A stretch of 64,000 nt of DNA from Diaphorobacter sp. HDW4A (GCF_011305995.1 NZ_CP049910.1:620001-684000); one strand, 5' to 3'; numbered from the stretch's first letter, positions 9,044 to 18,886 are shown. The notes: generated by a model not told the origin, from the letters alone. A program made the numbers and translations.

Positions 9044-10311
9044 CCGAGTTTGCGACGACGACACGCCTGCGCACCCCGGCCGGCACCTGGTGGCTGCTGG
9101 GCAGTCTCTACACCACCCAGTTCCTCGCGCTCGGCTTTCTGTCGGTGGCACTGGTTGCGCTGCTGCAGGAGCAGGGTGCCTCCATGTCGCGCGTGAGCCT
9201 GATCTATCTGCTCGGCACGGTCTGGGCCTTCAAGCTCCTGTGGGCGCCGCTGCTGGATCATTTCGGCTGGACCCGGCTGGGCCACTACCGCGGCTGGCTG
9301 CTGCTCACTCAGGCCGGGCTGGTGCTCGCGCCGCTGGCCATGATGGCGCTCGATCCGGTCGTGGACTTTCCCGCCGTCTATGCGCTGGCCGTGCTCGTCG
9401 CCGTGCTGTCGGCGACGCAGGATGTGGCCACCGACGCCATTGCCTGCCGCACGCTGCCCGAGACCGAACGCGGTTTGGGCAATGGCATCCAGACGGCAGG
9501 CGGCCTGCTGGGGAATCTGCTCGGCGGCGGGGTGTTGGTGATGGCCTACCCGAGCATCGGCTGGAGCGCGTGCATGGGGTGGCTCGCCGCGGGCACGGCC
9601 GTATCGCTCGCACAGCTCGCCTGGCTGAGCGAGCCCGGGCAGCGCCTGACGCCGCTCGCAGCGCGCACCTTGTACGGCCGCTTGCGCACGTTCTGGCCCG
9701 ATGCCGGGGGCATCGGCTGGCTGTTCGTGCTGCTCCTGTTTCCCTTCGCGTCGGGACTGGCCTATGGCCTGGTGACGCCGTTGCTGGTGGCGTCAGGCTG
9801 GGGCATGGAGCGCATCGGCCTGGTCACCAACGTTGCCGGTTCGCTGCTCTCGGCGGGCTCGGCGCTGGCGGCCGGCTGGCTGCTGCCACGCTGGGGGCGG
9901 CGGCGCGCACTGGTCATGGCCGCGGCCATCAATCTCTTCGGCAGTGCGGCGCTGCTGGCCCCCTGGGCCGGCTGGGGCGGCGTTGGCGGGAGCGACGCTG
10001 CCCTGACGCTGGCCGTGTGCCTCTACTTCCTGTGCTACACGCCGCTGCACGTGGTGCTCGCCACGCTGATGATGGACCGTGTCCACCCCGCCAGCGCAGG
10101 AACCGACTACAGCCTGCAGTTCAGCGTGTTCATGCTGTCCAGCATGGGCTCGGCCACGCTGGCGCCGCTGCTGACCGACGCGCTGGGCATGCGCGACACG
10201 CTGCTCGTCGGCGCCGTCGCCGCCCTCGCGTCGGTGGTGCTGGCTTGGCGCCCCCGCCTGTCGACCCCGCCGGCTCCCGCAACGGCTCCTACACCGGCCC
10301 GTCCGTCATGA
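9040..10311 (+). CDS. MFS transporter, RhtX/FptX-like (first copy)
   Basis: A 423-residue, about 12-TM major facilitator protein. Motifs such as LWAPLLDHFGW and ATQDVATDAIA are characteristic of the RhtX/FptX/AmpG-like branch, whose members carry siderophores (rhizobactin, pyochelin) across the inner membrane. ATG 9040 overlaps the CDF stop by 4 bp, and the stop overlaps the ABC gene start by 4 bp. It probably imports the intact ferric siderophore or exports the apo form. It differs in sequence from the second MFS copy at 12,185, so the pair is not a recent tandem duplication. Confidence 0.85.
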   Translation: MTEFATTTRLRTPAGTWWLLGSLYTTQFLALGFLSVALVALLQEQGASMSRVSLIYLLGTVWAFKLLWAPLLDHFGWTRLGHYRGWLLLTQAGLVLAPLAMMALDPVVDFPAVYALAVLVAVLSATQDVATDAIACRTLPETERGLGNGIQTAGGLLGNLLGGGVLVMAYPSIGWSACMGWLAAGTAVSLAQLAWLSEPGQRLTPLAARTLYGRLRTFWPDAGGIGWLFVLLLFPFASGLAYGLVTPLLVASGWGMERIGLVTNVAGSLLSAGSALAAGWLLPRWGRRRALVMAAAINLFGSAALLAPWAGWGGVGGSDAALTLAVCLYFLCYTPLHVVLATLMMDRVHPASAGTDYSLQFSVFMLSSMGSATLAPLLTDALGMRDTLLVGAVAALASVVLAWRPRLSTPPAPATAPTPARPS

Positions 10312-12188
10312 ACACGTCCAACACCGCGACCGCCGATCGCTCGGCACTGCCTCCCACAGCCGATCCGCAGGCGGGTGACACCGCAGCACCAACGCCTCGA
10401 TCGGTGCGTGCCTCCCCGTGGCGGATCATGCAACCGGTGCGCAGGGGCATCCAGTTCGCCATGGCCCTGTCTGCGCTGGCCACACTGTGCCAATTCGTCG
10501 TGCTCGGGGCGCTGGCCTGGATGGTGCGCGCGCTGCTCGCAGCGACTGACTCAGGTCCATGGCCTTGGCTGGCGCTTGCCGCGGTCGGCACGGTGCTGTT
10601 CCTCGTGCTGCGCATCACGGCCTTCAACCAGTCACACTACGCTGCCTTCCGGCTGGAGACGATCCTGCGCACGCGGGTGGCCGAGCATGCGGCCCGCGTG
10701 TCCATGGGTGAGGTTCAGCGCCTGGGCTCGGGTGCGCTGGCCAAGGTCATGCAGGACGACGTGAATGCGCTGCATGTCTTCGTTGCAGACAGCACTCCCC
10801 TGTTTGCTCGCGCCGCCGTGGCGCCTCTCGCAAGCCTGGCGCTGATGTTCGCGCTGGACTGGCGTCTGGCGCTGGCCGCGCTGGGTGTCGTGCTGGCAGG
10901 CCTGGCCGTGCTGAGCCTGGCCATGCGTGATCGAGTCGAGATGGTGCGCCGGTACAACGAGGCGCGCGAACAGGTGAGCGCCGCTGTGGTGGAGTTCGTC
11001 CAGGCCATGCCGGTGGTGCGCACCTTCGATACCGGCCAGTCCACCTTCGGCCGCTACCAGCGCGCCCTCGACAGTTACCTGGGCGTCCTCGTGCGTTGGT
11101 ACGCGGGCGTGGCATTCAGCGCCCGTTTCGGCATGGCGGCCATGAGCGCGCTGCCCACGCTGGCCGTGCTGCTGGCGCTGGGCGGCTGGCTGTTCCAGGC
11201 CGGTCGGCTCGATTTCGGCACCTGGCTGGCCGTGCTGCTGCTGGGTGCCGGCGTGGCTGAGGCCATGCTGCCGCTGATGACGCTGATGCATCTGGTGGAC
11301 AAGACCATGCTCTCAGTGCGCCGCATCCAGCAGGTGCTGGAACTGCCGGTTCTGCCGCAGCCCGCGGCGGCGCAAGCGCGCACGCCAGCAGACGCCAGCG
11401 TGCGCTTCGAACGCGTCAGCTTCAGCTACGTTGCCGATGCCACCGAGCCCGCCTTGAGCAACGTGAGCTTTTGCGCGGCGCCGGGCACAGTCACCGCCCT
11501 CGTGGGCCCCTCGGGCGCGGGCAAGACGACCGTGGCGCGCCTGATCCCGCGCTTCTGGGACGTGAACGCCGGCCGGGTGCTCGTCGGCGGCGTAGACGTG
11601 CGGGATATGAGCGCCGACACCTTGATGCGGCACGTGGCCTTCGTCTTCCAGGACACCTTCCTCTTCGCCAGCAGCATCGCCGACAACATCCGCCTGGGCT
11701 TGCCCGATGCGACGATGGACGAGGTGATCGCCGCGGCCACCGCGGCGCAGGCGCATGAGTTCATCAGCGCGCTGCCGCGCGGCTACGACACCCCGGCCGG
11801 CGAGCGTGGCGTGTTCCTCTCGGGCGGACAGCGCCAGCGCATCACCATCGCCCGCGCCATTCTGCAAAACCGGCCCATCCTCGTGCTCGACGAGGCCACC
11901 GCCTTTGCCGATCCCGAGAACGAGGCCGCACTGGTGCAGGCGCTGTCGGCCCTGATGCAGGGCAAGACGGTGCTCATGGTCGCGCACCGCCTGGCCACCA
12001 TCCGCGACGCCGACCAGATCCTGGTGTTCGACCGCGGCCGCCTGGCCGAATCCGGCACGCACGAGGCGCTGCTGGCAGGGCAGGGCATGGGCGTAGGACA
12101 AGGCGTTTATGCGCGCCTGTGGGCCGGCTACGAGCGCGCCCAGCACTGGACCTTGCACACCACTCCCGGCTCAAAGGCCCCTGCATGA
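10308..12188 (+). CDS. ABC transporter, fused permease-ATPase, YbtP/IrtA-like
   Basis: A 626-residue half-transporter: an exporter-type 6-TM domain (about residues 40-340) followed by an ATPase with Walker A VGPSGAGKTT, signature LSGGQRQRI, Walker B ILVLDEATAFADPENE and an H-loop HRLATI. The ADPENE extension after Walker B is typical of the YbtP/IrtA class. These heterodimerise with YbtQ/IrtB and, despite the exporter fold, import ferric siderophores. The partner is at 13,504. Four-base overlaps with both neighbours show one translationally coupled operon. Confidence 0.88.
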   Translation: MNTSNTATADRSALPPTADPQAGDTAAPTPRSVRASPWRIMQPVRRGIQFAMALSALATLCQFVVLGALAWMVRALLAATDSGPWPWLALAAVGTVLFLVLRITAFNQSHYAAFRLETILRTRVAEHAARVSMGEVQRLGSGALAKVMQDDVNALHVFVADSTPLFARAAVAPLASLALMFALDWRLALAALGVVLAGLAVLSLAMRDRVEMVRRYNEAREQVSAAVVEFVQAMPVVRTFDTGQSTFGRYQRALDSYLGVLVRWYAGVAFSARFGMAAMSALPTLAVLLALGGWLFQAGRLDFGTWLAVLLLGAGVAEAMLPLMTLMHLVDKTMLSVRRIQQVLELPVLPQPAAAQARTPADASVRFERVSFSYVADATEPALSNVSFCAAPGTVTALVGPSGAGKTTVARLIPRFWDVNAGRVLVGGVDVRDMSADTLMRHVAFVFQDTFLFASSIADNIRLGLPDATMDEVIAAATAAQAHEFISALPRGYDTPAGERGVFLSGGQRQRITIARAILQNRPILVLDEATAFADPENEAALVQALSALMQGKTVLMVAHRLATIRDADQILVFDRGRLAESGTHEALLAGQGMGVGQGVYARLWAGYERAQHWTLHTTPGSKAPA

Positions 12189-13507
12189 CCACTCCCGCCC
12201 CTCAGACCCATCGCAGCGACGACGTATTGCTGGCCGTCCTGTTCTTCGCCCAGGGCCTGCCCACTGGGCTGGCTTGGCTCGGCTTGCCGGCGTGGCTGCG
12301 CAGCCATGACGCCGCGCTGGACACCATCGGCCTGGTGAGCCTGACCTTTCTGCCCTGGGCGCTGAAGTTCCTGTGGGCCGCGCCAGTCGAGCGCCTGGCG
12401 GTGCGGCTGGGTTGCGGCCGCGTCATCGTCGCCACGCAACTTGTCGCGGCCCTGGCCTACGCCGCCCTGGCGGCGGTGGATCTGCGTACGCATTTCCTGC
12501 CCGGATTGGTGCTGCTGACCCTGTTGGCCGCCGCCTGCGCAACGCAGGATGTCGCCACCGATCGTCATGCCATCGTCCGCCGGGGGGCAGTCGGCGCCGC
12601 GCGCATCAACACCCTGCGCTTCGCCGGTTTCACGGGCGGCATGCTGGCGGGCGGATCCGGTCTACTGCTGGCCGGCGCCACGGCGGGCTGGGCCACGTTC
12701 ATGCTCGCCTGCGCGTCGGCCATGATCGTCGCGGCCGCCATGGCGATTCGGATGATGCCGGCGACGCGGACACCCGATGGTGCACTCGAACTTCGAGCCC
12801 GGGACGATGCGGCGCGGGTGCGGATGCGCGGCTTCTTCGAGCGCACGCACCCCTGGACGCTGCTTGCGCTGGCCCTGTTGTTCAAGAGCGCCAGCGCCGC
12901 CAGCGAATCCATGGTCAAGAGCTTCTGGATAGACCACGGCGTCACGCTGGAGCAGGTGGGCATCATGACCGCGGTGAACCTGGGGCTGTGGGGACTGGTG
13001 GGCGCTCCGCTGGGCGCCTGGCTGCTTGGCCGCAAGGGGCTGTCCGCGCGCGGTGTGGCGGCCGGTGCAGGCCTGTGCCTGGCGCTGCTGCTCGGTCTGC
13101 TGGCCGTGTGCATCCATGGTGGCCTCGGCATCACGTGGTTGCCGACATCGGGCATCGAGTGGGATTGGGTCTACGTGCTGCTGCCAGCGCTGCAGGCGGT
13201 GGCCGACGGCGTGGCATCGATGGGCTTCTTCACCGTCTTCACCCGTGCCGTCGTCGGCCGCCAGCCAGGCACCGACCTCACGCTGGTGATGTGCGCAGAG
13301 AGCCTGGGCGGCCTCGTGCTCGGCGCGCTGGCCGGCGTTTCGGCGGCGCGCCTGGGCTACGCGGCGCATTTCGGACTTGCAGGTGCTGCCTACGCCACCT
13401 ACATCGCCTGGGCCTGGCGGGCGCTGCCGCGCGTGGATATCCACGCTGCGGTGGACGAGCGCGCCAGCCAACCCTTCAACGCCACACCGGCCCGAGCTCT
13501 GCCATGA
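12185..13507 (+). CDS. MFS transporter, RhtX/FptX/YbtX-like (second copy)
   Basis: A 440-residue MFS protein with about 12 TM helices. LAVLFFAQGLPTGLAWLG and ACATQDVATDRHAI place it with AmpG/RhtX-like carriers. It sits between the two ABC half-transporter genes and overlaps each by 4 bp. In yersiniabactin-type loci a single MFS (YbtX) accompanies YbtP/Q; here there are two, giving the order MFS-ABC-MFS-ABC. A plausible split is one importer and one recycling or exporting carrier, but sequence alone cannot assign direction. Confidence 0.83.
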   Translation: MTTPAPQTHRSDDVLLAVLFFAQGLPTGLAWLGLPAWLRSHDAALDTIGLVSLTFLPWALKFLWAAPVERLAVRLGCGRVIVATQLVAALAYAALAAVDLRTHFLPGLVLLTLLAAACATQDVATDRHAIVRRGAVGAARINTLRFAGFTGGMLAGGSGLLLAGATAGWATFMLACASAMIVAAAMAIRMMPATRTPDGALELRARDDAARVRMRGFFERTHPWTLLALALLFKSASAASESMVKSFWIDHGVTLEQVGIMTAVNLGLWGLVGAPLGAWLLGRKGLSARGVAAGAGLCLALLLGLLAVCIHGGLGITWLPTSGIEWDWVYVLLPALQAVADGVASMGFFTVFTRAVVGRQPGTDLTLVMCAESLGGLVLGALAGVSAARLGYAAHFGLAGAAYATYIAWAWRALPRVDIHAAVDERASQPFNATPARALP

Positions 13508-15348
13508 GTACTGCAACCATTGCCAACATCGCCCCCCTCGCCACCTGGCGCCAACTGCTGCATCGCCTGCTGCGCAGCACCGGCGGCGAGGCGCAGGCGT
13601 TGCGCGCCAGCCTCGCCGGTCTGGTGGCTGCCTCCGCCGTACAGGGCTTGGCTTTGGCCTGCGTGTTTCCGATGCTCGCCGCTCTGTCGGTAACCGCGCA
13701 ACGCGCGTCCGACGTCGCAGCCGCATCACGCTGGCTGCTCGCCTTCATGGCGCTGGCGCTGATCGCCTCCGCGCTGCGCTGGCGCGCCCAGGGCTTCGAC
13801 TTCCAAGGCCACATGGCACGCGCGACTCACGCCCTGCGCACGCGGCTGGGCGAGCAGTTGCGCCGCATGCCGCTTGAGGCCATCCAGGACAAGCGCGCGG
13901 GTGAACTCAACGCAGCCCTGTTGGGCAACGTGGACGAGAACTTCAACTACACCCTGACCGTTGCCAACTTGATCGCGCAGGTGTTGGTGATGCCGCCGGT
14001 GCTGGCGTTGGCACTAATGTTCGTGGAGTGGCGTCTGGGGCTCGCGCTGCTGCTGGTCTACCCGCCGGTCGTCGTGCTGTACCGCTGGCGCCGCCCCTAC
14101 CAAGCGCGCGGCATGCGCGCGCTGGAAGACGCCCACCGCCGCGCCAACGCCGACATCGTCGAATACACACAGGGCCTGCCGGTACTGCGCGCCGCGCGTT
14201 GCGAGGGTGAAAAGGCCGTCGCGCTGCAGGCCTCGTTTGCGCAGGTCGAGCGCGTGCAGACCATCGGCCAGCGCAAGGCCGCTGGGCCGAAGATGATTTT
14301 TGCCAGCGTGGTCGAACTCGGCCTGCTCGCTACGGCTGCACCGGGCGCGAGCTGGGTCGCCACAGGTACGCTGGAGCCGGCCCTGCTGGCCGCATGGCTG
14401 GTCGTGCTGGTACGCTTCTCTGAGCCGCTGGCCAATTTCCTCAGCTACACCAACATCGTCGAGCTGGTCGAGGTGGCGCTCGACCGCATCGAGGCGCTGC
14501 TGGCCGTGTCCCCGCTGCCGCAGCGCGTGCCGGTGCGCACGCCCACGAGCTTCGGTGTGCAGTTCGAAGGCGTACGCTTCCATTACGCCGGCCAGGATCC
14601 GGCCTGCGACGCGCCTGTTCTCTGCGACTTCAGCGCCGATCTGCCCGAGCGCGGCATGACCGCGCTGGTGGGCCCCTCGGGTTCGGGCAAGACCACCATT
14701 ACCCGTCTGCTGATGCGCCACGCCGACCCCCAAGCGGGTCGCGTTCTCATCGGCGGCGTCGACCTGCGCGAGATGACGCCCGACGTACTCAACGGCCTCA
14801 TCTCCACCGTGTTCCAGGACGTCTACCTGTTCGACGACACCGTCATCGCCAACATCCACATGGCTCGCCCCGATGCAAGCGACGAGGCGGTGCGCGAGGC
14901 CGCTCGCGCTGCGCAATGCCTGGACTTCATCGAACGCCTGCCACAGGGCTGGGATACGCGCCTGGGCGACATCGGCGCGCGCCTGTCCGGCGGCGAACGC
15001 CAGCGCATATCCATCGCCCGCGCCCTGCTCAAGGACGCGCCCATCGTCATCCTTGATGAGCCCACCGCGGCGCTCGATACCGAGAGCGAATTGGCCGTGC
15101 AGCAGGCCATCGACGCGCTGGTGGAGAGCCGTACGGTCATCGTCATCGCCCACCGGCTTTCCACAATCGCGGCAGCCGACCGGGTCCTGGTCATCGACGA
15201 CGGCCGGCTCGTGCAGAAAGGTCGGCACGATGAACTCATCGCGCAGCAGGGACGCTACCGGGCAATGTGGTCTGCACAGCAGCGGGCAAAGGCATGGCAT
15301 GTTCGGCACGCAGGTCCGGCGGAAAGGCAATATCCAGGTCTGCAGTGA
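13504..15348 (+). CDS. ABC transporter, fused permease-ATPase, YbtQ/IrtB-like
   Basis: A 614-residue half-transporter with the exporter fold: TM domain to about residue 330, Walker A VGPSGSGKTT, Q-loop region TVFQDVYLFDD, signature LSGGERQRI and Walker B IVILDEPTAALDTESE. The canonical PTAALD after Walker B, contrasting with the partner's ATAFAD, matches the YbtQ/IrtB half. With the 10,308 gene it should form a heterodimeric inner-membrane siderophore importer. It is the last gene of the coupled run; 132 bp separate it from the next gene. Confidence 0.88.
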   Translation: MSTATIANIAPLATWRQLLHRLLRSTGGEAQALRASLAGLVAASAVQGLALACVFPMLAALSVTAQRASDVAAASRWLLAFMALALIASALRWRAQGFDFQGHMARATHALRTRLGEQLRRMPLEAIQDKRAGELNAALLGNVDENFNYTLTVANLIAQVLVMPPVLALALMFVEWRLGLALLLVYPPVVVLYRWRRPYQARGMRALEDAHRRANADIVEYTQGLPVLRAARCEGEKAVALQASFAQVERVQTIGQRKAAGPKMIFASVVELGLLATAAPGASWVATGTLEPALLAAWLVVLVRFSEPLANFLSYTNIVELVEVALDRIEALLAVSPLPQRVPVRTPTSFGVQFEGVRFHYAGQDPACDAPVLCDFSADLPERGMTALVGPSGSGKTTITRLLMRHADPQAGRVLIGGVDLREMTPDVLNGLISTVFQDVYLFDDTVIANIHMARPDASDEAVREAARAAQCLDFIERLPQGWDTRLGDIGARLSGGERQRISIARALLKDAPIVILDEPTAALDTESELAVQQAIDALVESRTVIVIAHRLSTIAAADRVLVIDDGRLVQKGRHDELIAQQGRYRAMWSAQQRAKAWHVRHAGPAERQYPGLQ

Positions 15349-15480
15349 GACTCGCCAGCACGCTCACCAAAGCGCAGTTGCGTTTTGGACGAGGCTCACT
15401 TGCCTGCCGCCTGCCTTGCGGCCGCCATCAGAGCGTGAGGGCAACGGGCATTGCGCTAGTCAGCTGCGAAAATCCCCCCC

Positions 15481-16131
15481 ATGGACGCTCATATCCTTGA
15501 TCCGGCCGAGGTGCGGGACATTTCCGGATTGCTGCTGGACGAGCAACGCTGCCTTCGTGTGATCCCGTCCAGCGTTCTGGAGGACACCACGCCGCAGGAA
15601 CGGCTGCTCTTCGGCGTGCGTCACGGCCTGTACAGCTTCCCGACCGAGGAACTGTGTTCGTTCCTGCGCGAGCGCATCCGTGGCAGGCGGGCTATCGAGA
15701 TCGGTGCAGGGCACGGCGCGCTCGCGAAAGCGCTGGCGATCCCCGCCACGGACAACCGGCAGCAGGAGGATGAGCGGGTGAAGTCGCACTATGCGGCCCT
15801 TCGCCAACCCACGGTGCCCTATGGCGAGCACGTGGAGAAGCTGGATGCCGCCGCAGCGGTTGAACAGTACCGCCCCGATGTCGTCATTGCGTGCTGGGTG
15901 ACCCATCGCTTCGATCCTGGTCGGCCTCATGCGGGGGGCGGCTCGAGCGGGGTTGACGAGGAGGCGATCATCGCCTCGTGCGACGAGTACATCTTCGTCG
16001 GCAACGAGCATGTCCACGCCCCCAAGCCGATCTGGTCGCTGCCCCACGAGAAGCTGACACCGCCGTGGCTCTACTCGCGTGCTGTGAACGGAAGCCGAGA
16101 CTTCATCGGGATCTGGCGACGCGAACGCTGA
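15481..16131 (+). CDS. SAM-dependent methyltransferase-like protein
   Basis: A 216-residue protein whose AIEIGAGHGALAKAL segment is a good AdoMet-binding motif I, followed by a short Rossmann-like region (DVVIACWVTHRFDP). The sequence just upstream (aatccccccc) is not a ribosome site, so the start is uncertain. The gene follows the siderophore operon in the same direction, but the 132-bp gap makes membership unclear. The substrate is unknown; it may be part of the mobile-element accessory set rather than iron uptake. Confidence 0.6.
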   Translation: MDAHILDPAEVRDISGLLLDEQRCLRVIPSSVLEDTTPQERLLFGVRHGLYSFPTEELCSFLRERIRGRRAIEIGAGHGALAKALAIPATDNRQQEDERVKSHYAALRQPTVPYGEHVEKLDAAAAVEQYRPDVVIACWVTHRFDPGRPHAGGGSSGVDEEAIIASCDEYIFVGNEHVHAPKPIWSLPHEKLTPPWLYSRAVNGSRDFIGIWRRER

Positions 16132-16250
16132 CACCACGGGTGACATCCTTCGCGCTTTGCACCGCTGTCACGGCACTGTAGTCCCGCCTGACTTCCAGCG
16201 GCGCAAGCGCCGCCGCGCGGCCACTTGAACAGCGAGGGTCCGCTGAGAAC

Positions 16251-16279
16251 ATGAATCGTCGGCATGAGCCGGCATTCAT
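16251..16279 (+). promoter_or_regulatory. Leader hairpin abutting the Shine-Dalgarno site
   Basis: ATGAAT...CGGC pairs with GCCGGCATTCAT with one bulge and an ATGA loop, ending directly before aaggag. It resembles other gene leaders in this element where a hairpin abuts the ribosome-binding site. Confidence 0.45.
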
Positions 16280-16292
16280 GAAGGAGCGAACC

Positions 16293-17585
16293 ATGGCGAA
16301 CGCGATCGTCACTGTCCAAGGCGGCGTGCCCGCACTACCTACACTGCTGGGCCAGGGGCCGGCCCGCATCCCCACCGGCGGCAAGATCCGGCCGGGGATC
16401 ATGGTGCTCACCAAGCGTGCGGCCGAGGTGCCTCAGGCCAAGGAAATCTACAAGCAGGGCGTGGCCGATGGCCACTCGTTCGAGCAGATCGAACGCCTCC
16501 TGAAAGAGGCGCTGCCGCAGCTGAAGTCGCCGCTGGTGCCGCGCAACCTGCCTTGGTTCACCGTGCGTGCGGCCGATTTCCCGAATCCCGAGGTCGCGCG
16601 ACAGATCGTCGACGCCTACGGCGAAGACCGCGGCCAGGGGCGGCGCCTGTACCGCTTCCCCGTCGTGTTCCCGGCCGACCACTGGCAGAGCGTGATGCCG
16701 CATGAAATGGCGGCTTGGGGCACGCATGAGAAGCGCTTCTGGTCGCAGTATTCGGCCGATGGCCTGACGCGCCATTGCATGAGCCACGCGCCGATCCCGA
16801 CGGACAACACGGGCCGCCGCACGATCCGCATCTTCGGCGGTCGCAAGACCATGCTGCGCGAGGAGAATGGCGGGGTCTGCGATCCCGAGTCCTGCCCGGA
16901 GTACCAGGCGCGCCAGTGCAACCTGACCGGCCGCTTCCTGTTCTTCATTCCGGGCATCCGCACGATCAGCGCGCTGGAGTTGCCCACCACCAGCTTCTAC
17001 GCCATGTCCAACGCGATCCAGCGCTTCCAGGCCATCGGCCACATGCGCGGCGGGCGGATCTCGGGCTTCCTGGGCCGCGCACGCGAGACCTTCTATCTGA
17101 CCAAGGTGCTGCGCGATGTGCCGCACATCGACGAGACGGGGCGGCCTGTGCGTGTCCCTCAGTGGATCATCGAGCTGGAGGCGCCGATCGACGTCACAGC
17201 GTTGCTGCGCGACGGTGACGATGACGAGGCGGCCATCATGCAGGCGTCGGTGGCCGAGCAAGTGCTGGAAGGCGCGGCATCCCGAGCCCACGCGCAAGAT
17301 GCGAGCGCGGCGGTGTCAGACGTTCAGCCGAGCCACGCCGAAGAAGAGCCACCCATGCGTCCGGGCCATCCCACGCTGGAGCAACTGCTGCACCGTGTCG
17401 AGGCCATGGGTGTGAATCGCGAGAGCTTCCAGCGCTACGCGGATCGGCGTTGGGGCCGGGGCTGGAAGATCAATCCGCATGGCCGCGGCCGAGCCTGGGA
17501 TGAGGTCGAGCGTTATGCGAATGACGCAGAGGGCTACGCGGACAAGATCGACTGCGCCGTGGGGGCGCTGGCGGGGAGGGAATGA
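16293..17585 (+). CDS. Mobile-element Cys-cluster protein, possibly recombination-directionality-factor-like
   Basis: A 430-residue protein. ATG 16293 is chosen because aaggag lies 6 bases upstream. A probable metal-binding cluster is present (GGVCDPESCPEYQARQCN; Cys196, Cys201, Cys209), followed by RFLFFIPGIRTI. From memory, such proteins are annotated as 'hydrolase or metal-binding protein' in ICEs and large plasmids, and resemble gp3-type recombination directionality factors; I cannot confirm the relationship. It overlaps the SbcD-like gene by 4 bp in its longest form, suggesting a shared role in element DNA processing or recombination. Confidence 0.65.
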   Translation: MANAIVTVQGGVPALPTLLGQGPARIPTGGKIRPGIMVLTKRAAEVPQAKEIYKQGVADGHSFEQIERLLKEALPQLKSPLVPRNLPWFTVRAADFPNPEVARQIVDAYGEDRGQGRRLYRFPVVFPADHWQSVMPHEMAAWGTHEKRFWSQYSADGLTRHCMSHAPIPTDNTGRRTIRIFGGRKTMLREENGGVCDPESCPEYQARQCNLTGRFLFFIPGIRTISALELPTTSFYAMSNAIQRFQAIGHMRGGRISGFLGRARETFYLTKVLRDVPHIDETGRPVRVPQWIIELEAPIDVTALLRDGDDDEAAIMQASVAEQVLEGAASRAHAQDASAAVSDVQPSHAEEEPPMRPGHPTLEQLLHRVEAMGVNRESFQRYADRRWGRGWKINPHGRGRAWDEVERYANDAEGYADKIDCAVGALAGRE

Positions 17586-17587
17586 GC

Positions 17588-18886
17588 ATGCGTATCGCGC
17601 ACTTCTCCGATCTGCACTACGGCGCGGCGACGCTGGAAGAAGCAGACCGTTGCTTTGGCGCAGCCATCGACCGTGCGATCGCCGAGGGCGTCGAGGCGGC
17701 CGTCATCTCAGGGGACGCAACCGACCACGGTCTGAACCTGCACGAGCCCGCCACGCGGCGGCTGTGCGCCCAGGTGCGCCGCCTGGCCGATCATTGTCCG
17801 GTGCTGATGCTGCAAGGAACCTTCTCGCATGAACCGCCCGGAACGCTGGCCGTGTTCGGCCTGCTGGGGGCGCGTCATTCGGTTCACGTGGCCGAGTGCA
17901 TCGAGCAGGTGGTCTTGATGGGGGATGGCCGGTGGATGTCCTCGACGGGCTGGCGTTTCGACATGGTGCCGGCCGGTGCTCGCGCGCTGCTCACCTGCGT
18001 GCCGACCATCAACAAGGCCGTGGTGGCCGCGACCGTCGGCGCAGTTGAAGCGCCGCAGGCCGTGGGCGAACACCTGGCCCTCCTGCTGCGAGGCTTCGCG
18101 CCCATCAACCGGCGGGCAAAGGAGCATGGCGTGCCGACGATTGCCGTGTCGCACGGGACGGTGTTCGGCAGCGTCAGCGAACATGGTGTGCCGATGGCGG
18201 GCTTCGACCATGAGTTCAGCACCGGGGTGCTGTTCAGCGCCGAGACCCAGGCCGTGATGCTGGGGCACATCCACCGGCATCAGCACTGGGAACAGGAGGG
18301 GCCGGAGGGCCGTCAGTGCATCGCGTATGCGGGCTCCATCGGGCGCTTCCATTTCGGCGAGCAGGGCGACAAGGGGTTCCTGCTGTGGGAAGTGACGCCT
18401 GACGGTGCGGCGTGCGAGCTGGTGCCGACGCCGGCACGCCGCACCATCGACATCGTGTTCGAAGGGCGGCCCGACCTGGACGTGCTGCGCGAAGCTGCGG
18501 CCCGCCATAGCATCGACGGGGCGCATGTACGCGTGCGCTGGACAGTGGCCGACGAAGATCGCCACGCGGTTGACCGCGCTGCGATTGCCAAGCTGCTGGC
18601 CGGTGCGGCGCAGACAAAACTCGAAGGTCGGATCGTGCCGATCGTGCGCGCTCGCGCCCCGGGCATCAGTCAGTTGACCTCGCTGGCCGACAAGGTGCGG
18701 CGCTGGGCCGATCTGAGCGGGGTCGAGCCGACTTGTGTTCTTGAATGCCTGGAGGCGCTGGCGGAACGTGCGCCAGCGGAGATCGCGGAGCAACTGCTGT
18801 CAAGGTCTGCCGGAACGAAAGAGCCTGAGTCTGGAGGCTCCGGGCAACCGGACGAAGTCCTGGGAAGGGAAGTCGAGTGCGTGTGA
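17588..18886 (+). CDS. SbcD/Mre11-like metallophosphoesterase
   Basis: A 432-residue calcineurin-fold phosphoesterase: DLH (residues 8-10), SGDATDH, QGTFSHE in place of the usual GNHD, VSHGT and LGHIHRHQ supply the two-metal site. ATG 17588 sits 7 bases from ggaggg and is favoured over ATG 17582. The pairing with an SbcC-like ATPase 3.8 kb downstream (22,712) indicates an Mre11-Rad50-type nuclease complex acting on DNA ends or hairpins. The C-terminal ~150 residues are divergent. In related elements I expect the ATPase to follow immediately; here cargo genes intervene. Confidence 0.82.
   Translation: MRIAHFSDLHYGAATLEEADRCFGAAIDRAIAEGVEAAVISGDATDHGLNLHEPATRRLCAQVRRLADHCPVLMLQGTFSHEPPGTLAVFGLLGARHSVHVAECIEQVVLMGDGRWMSSTGWRFDMVPAGARALLTCVPTINKAVVAATVGAVEAPQAVGEHLALLLRGFAPINRRAKEHGVPTIAVSHGTVFGSVSEHGVPMAGFDHEFSTGVLFSAETQAVMLGHIHRHQHWEQEGPEGRQCIAYAGSIGRFHFGEQGDKGFLLWEVTPDGAACELVPTPARRTIDIVFEGRPDLDVLREAAARHSIDGAHVRVRWTVADEDRHAVDRAAIAKLLAGAAQTKLEGRIVPIVRARAPGISQLTSLADKVRRWADLSGVEPTCVLECLEALAERAPAEIAEQLLSRSAGTKEPESGGSGQPDEVLGREVECV

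Noticed and set aside
8997..10307. Plus-strand frame continuing upstream of the YbtP-like gene
   Set aside because: It overlaps a clear MFS gene in another frame; the YbtP-like protein starts at ATG 10308 with a 4-bp overlap.
12373..13503. Upstream extension of the YbtQ-like reading frame
   Set aside because: It covers the second MFS gene in another frame; the coupled ATG at 13504 explains the start.
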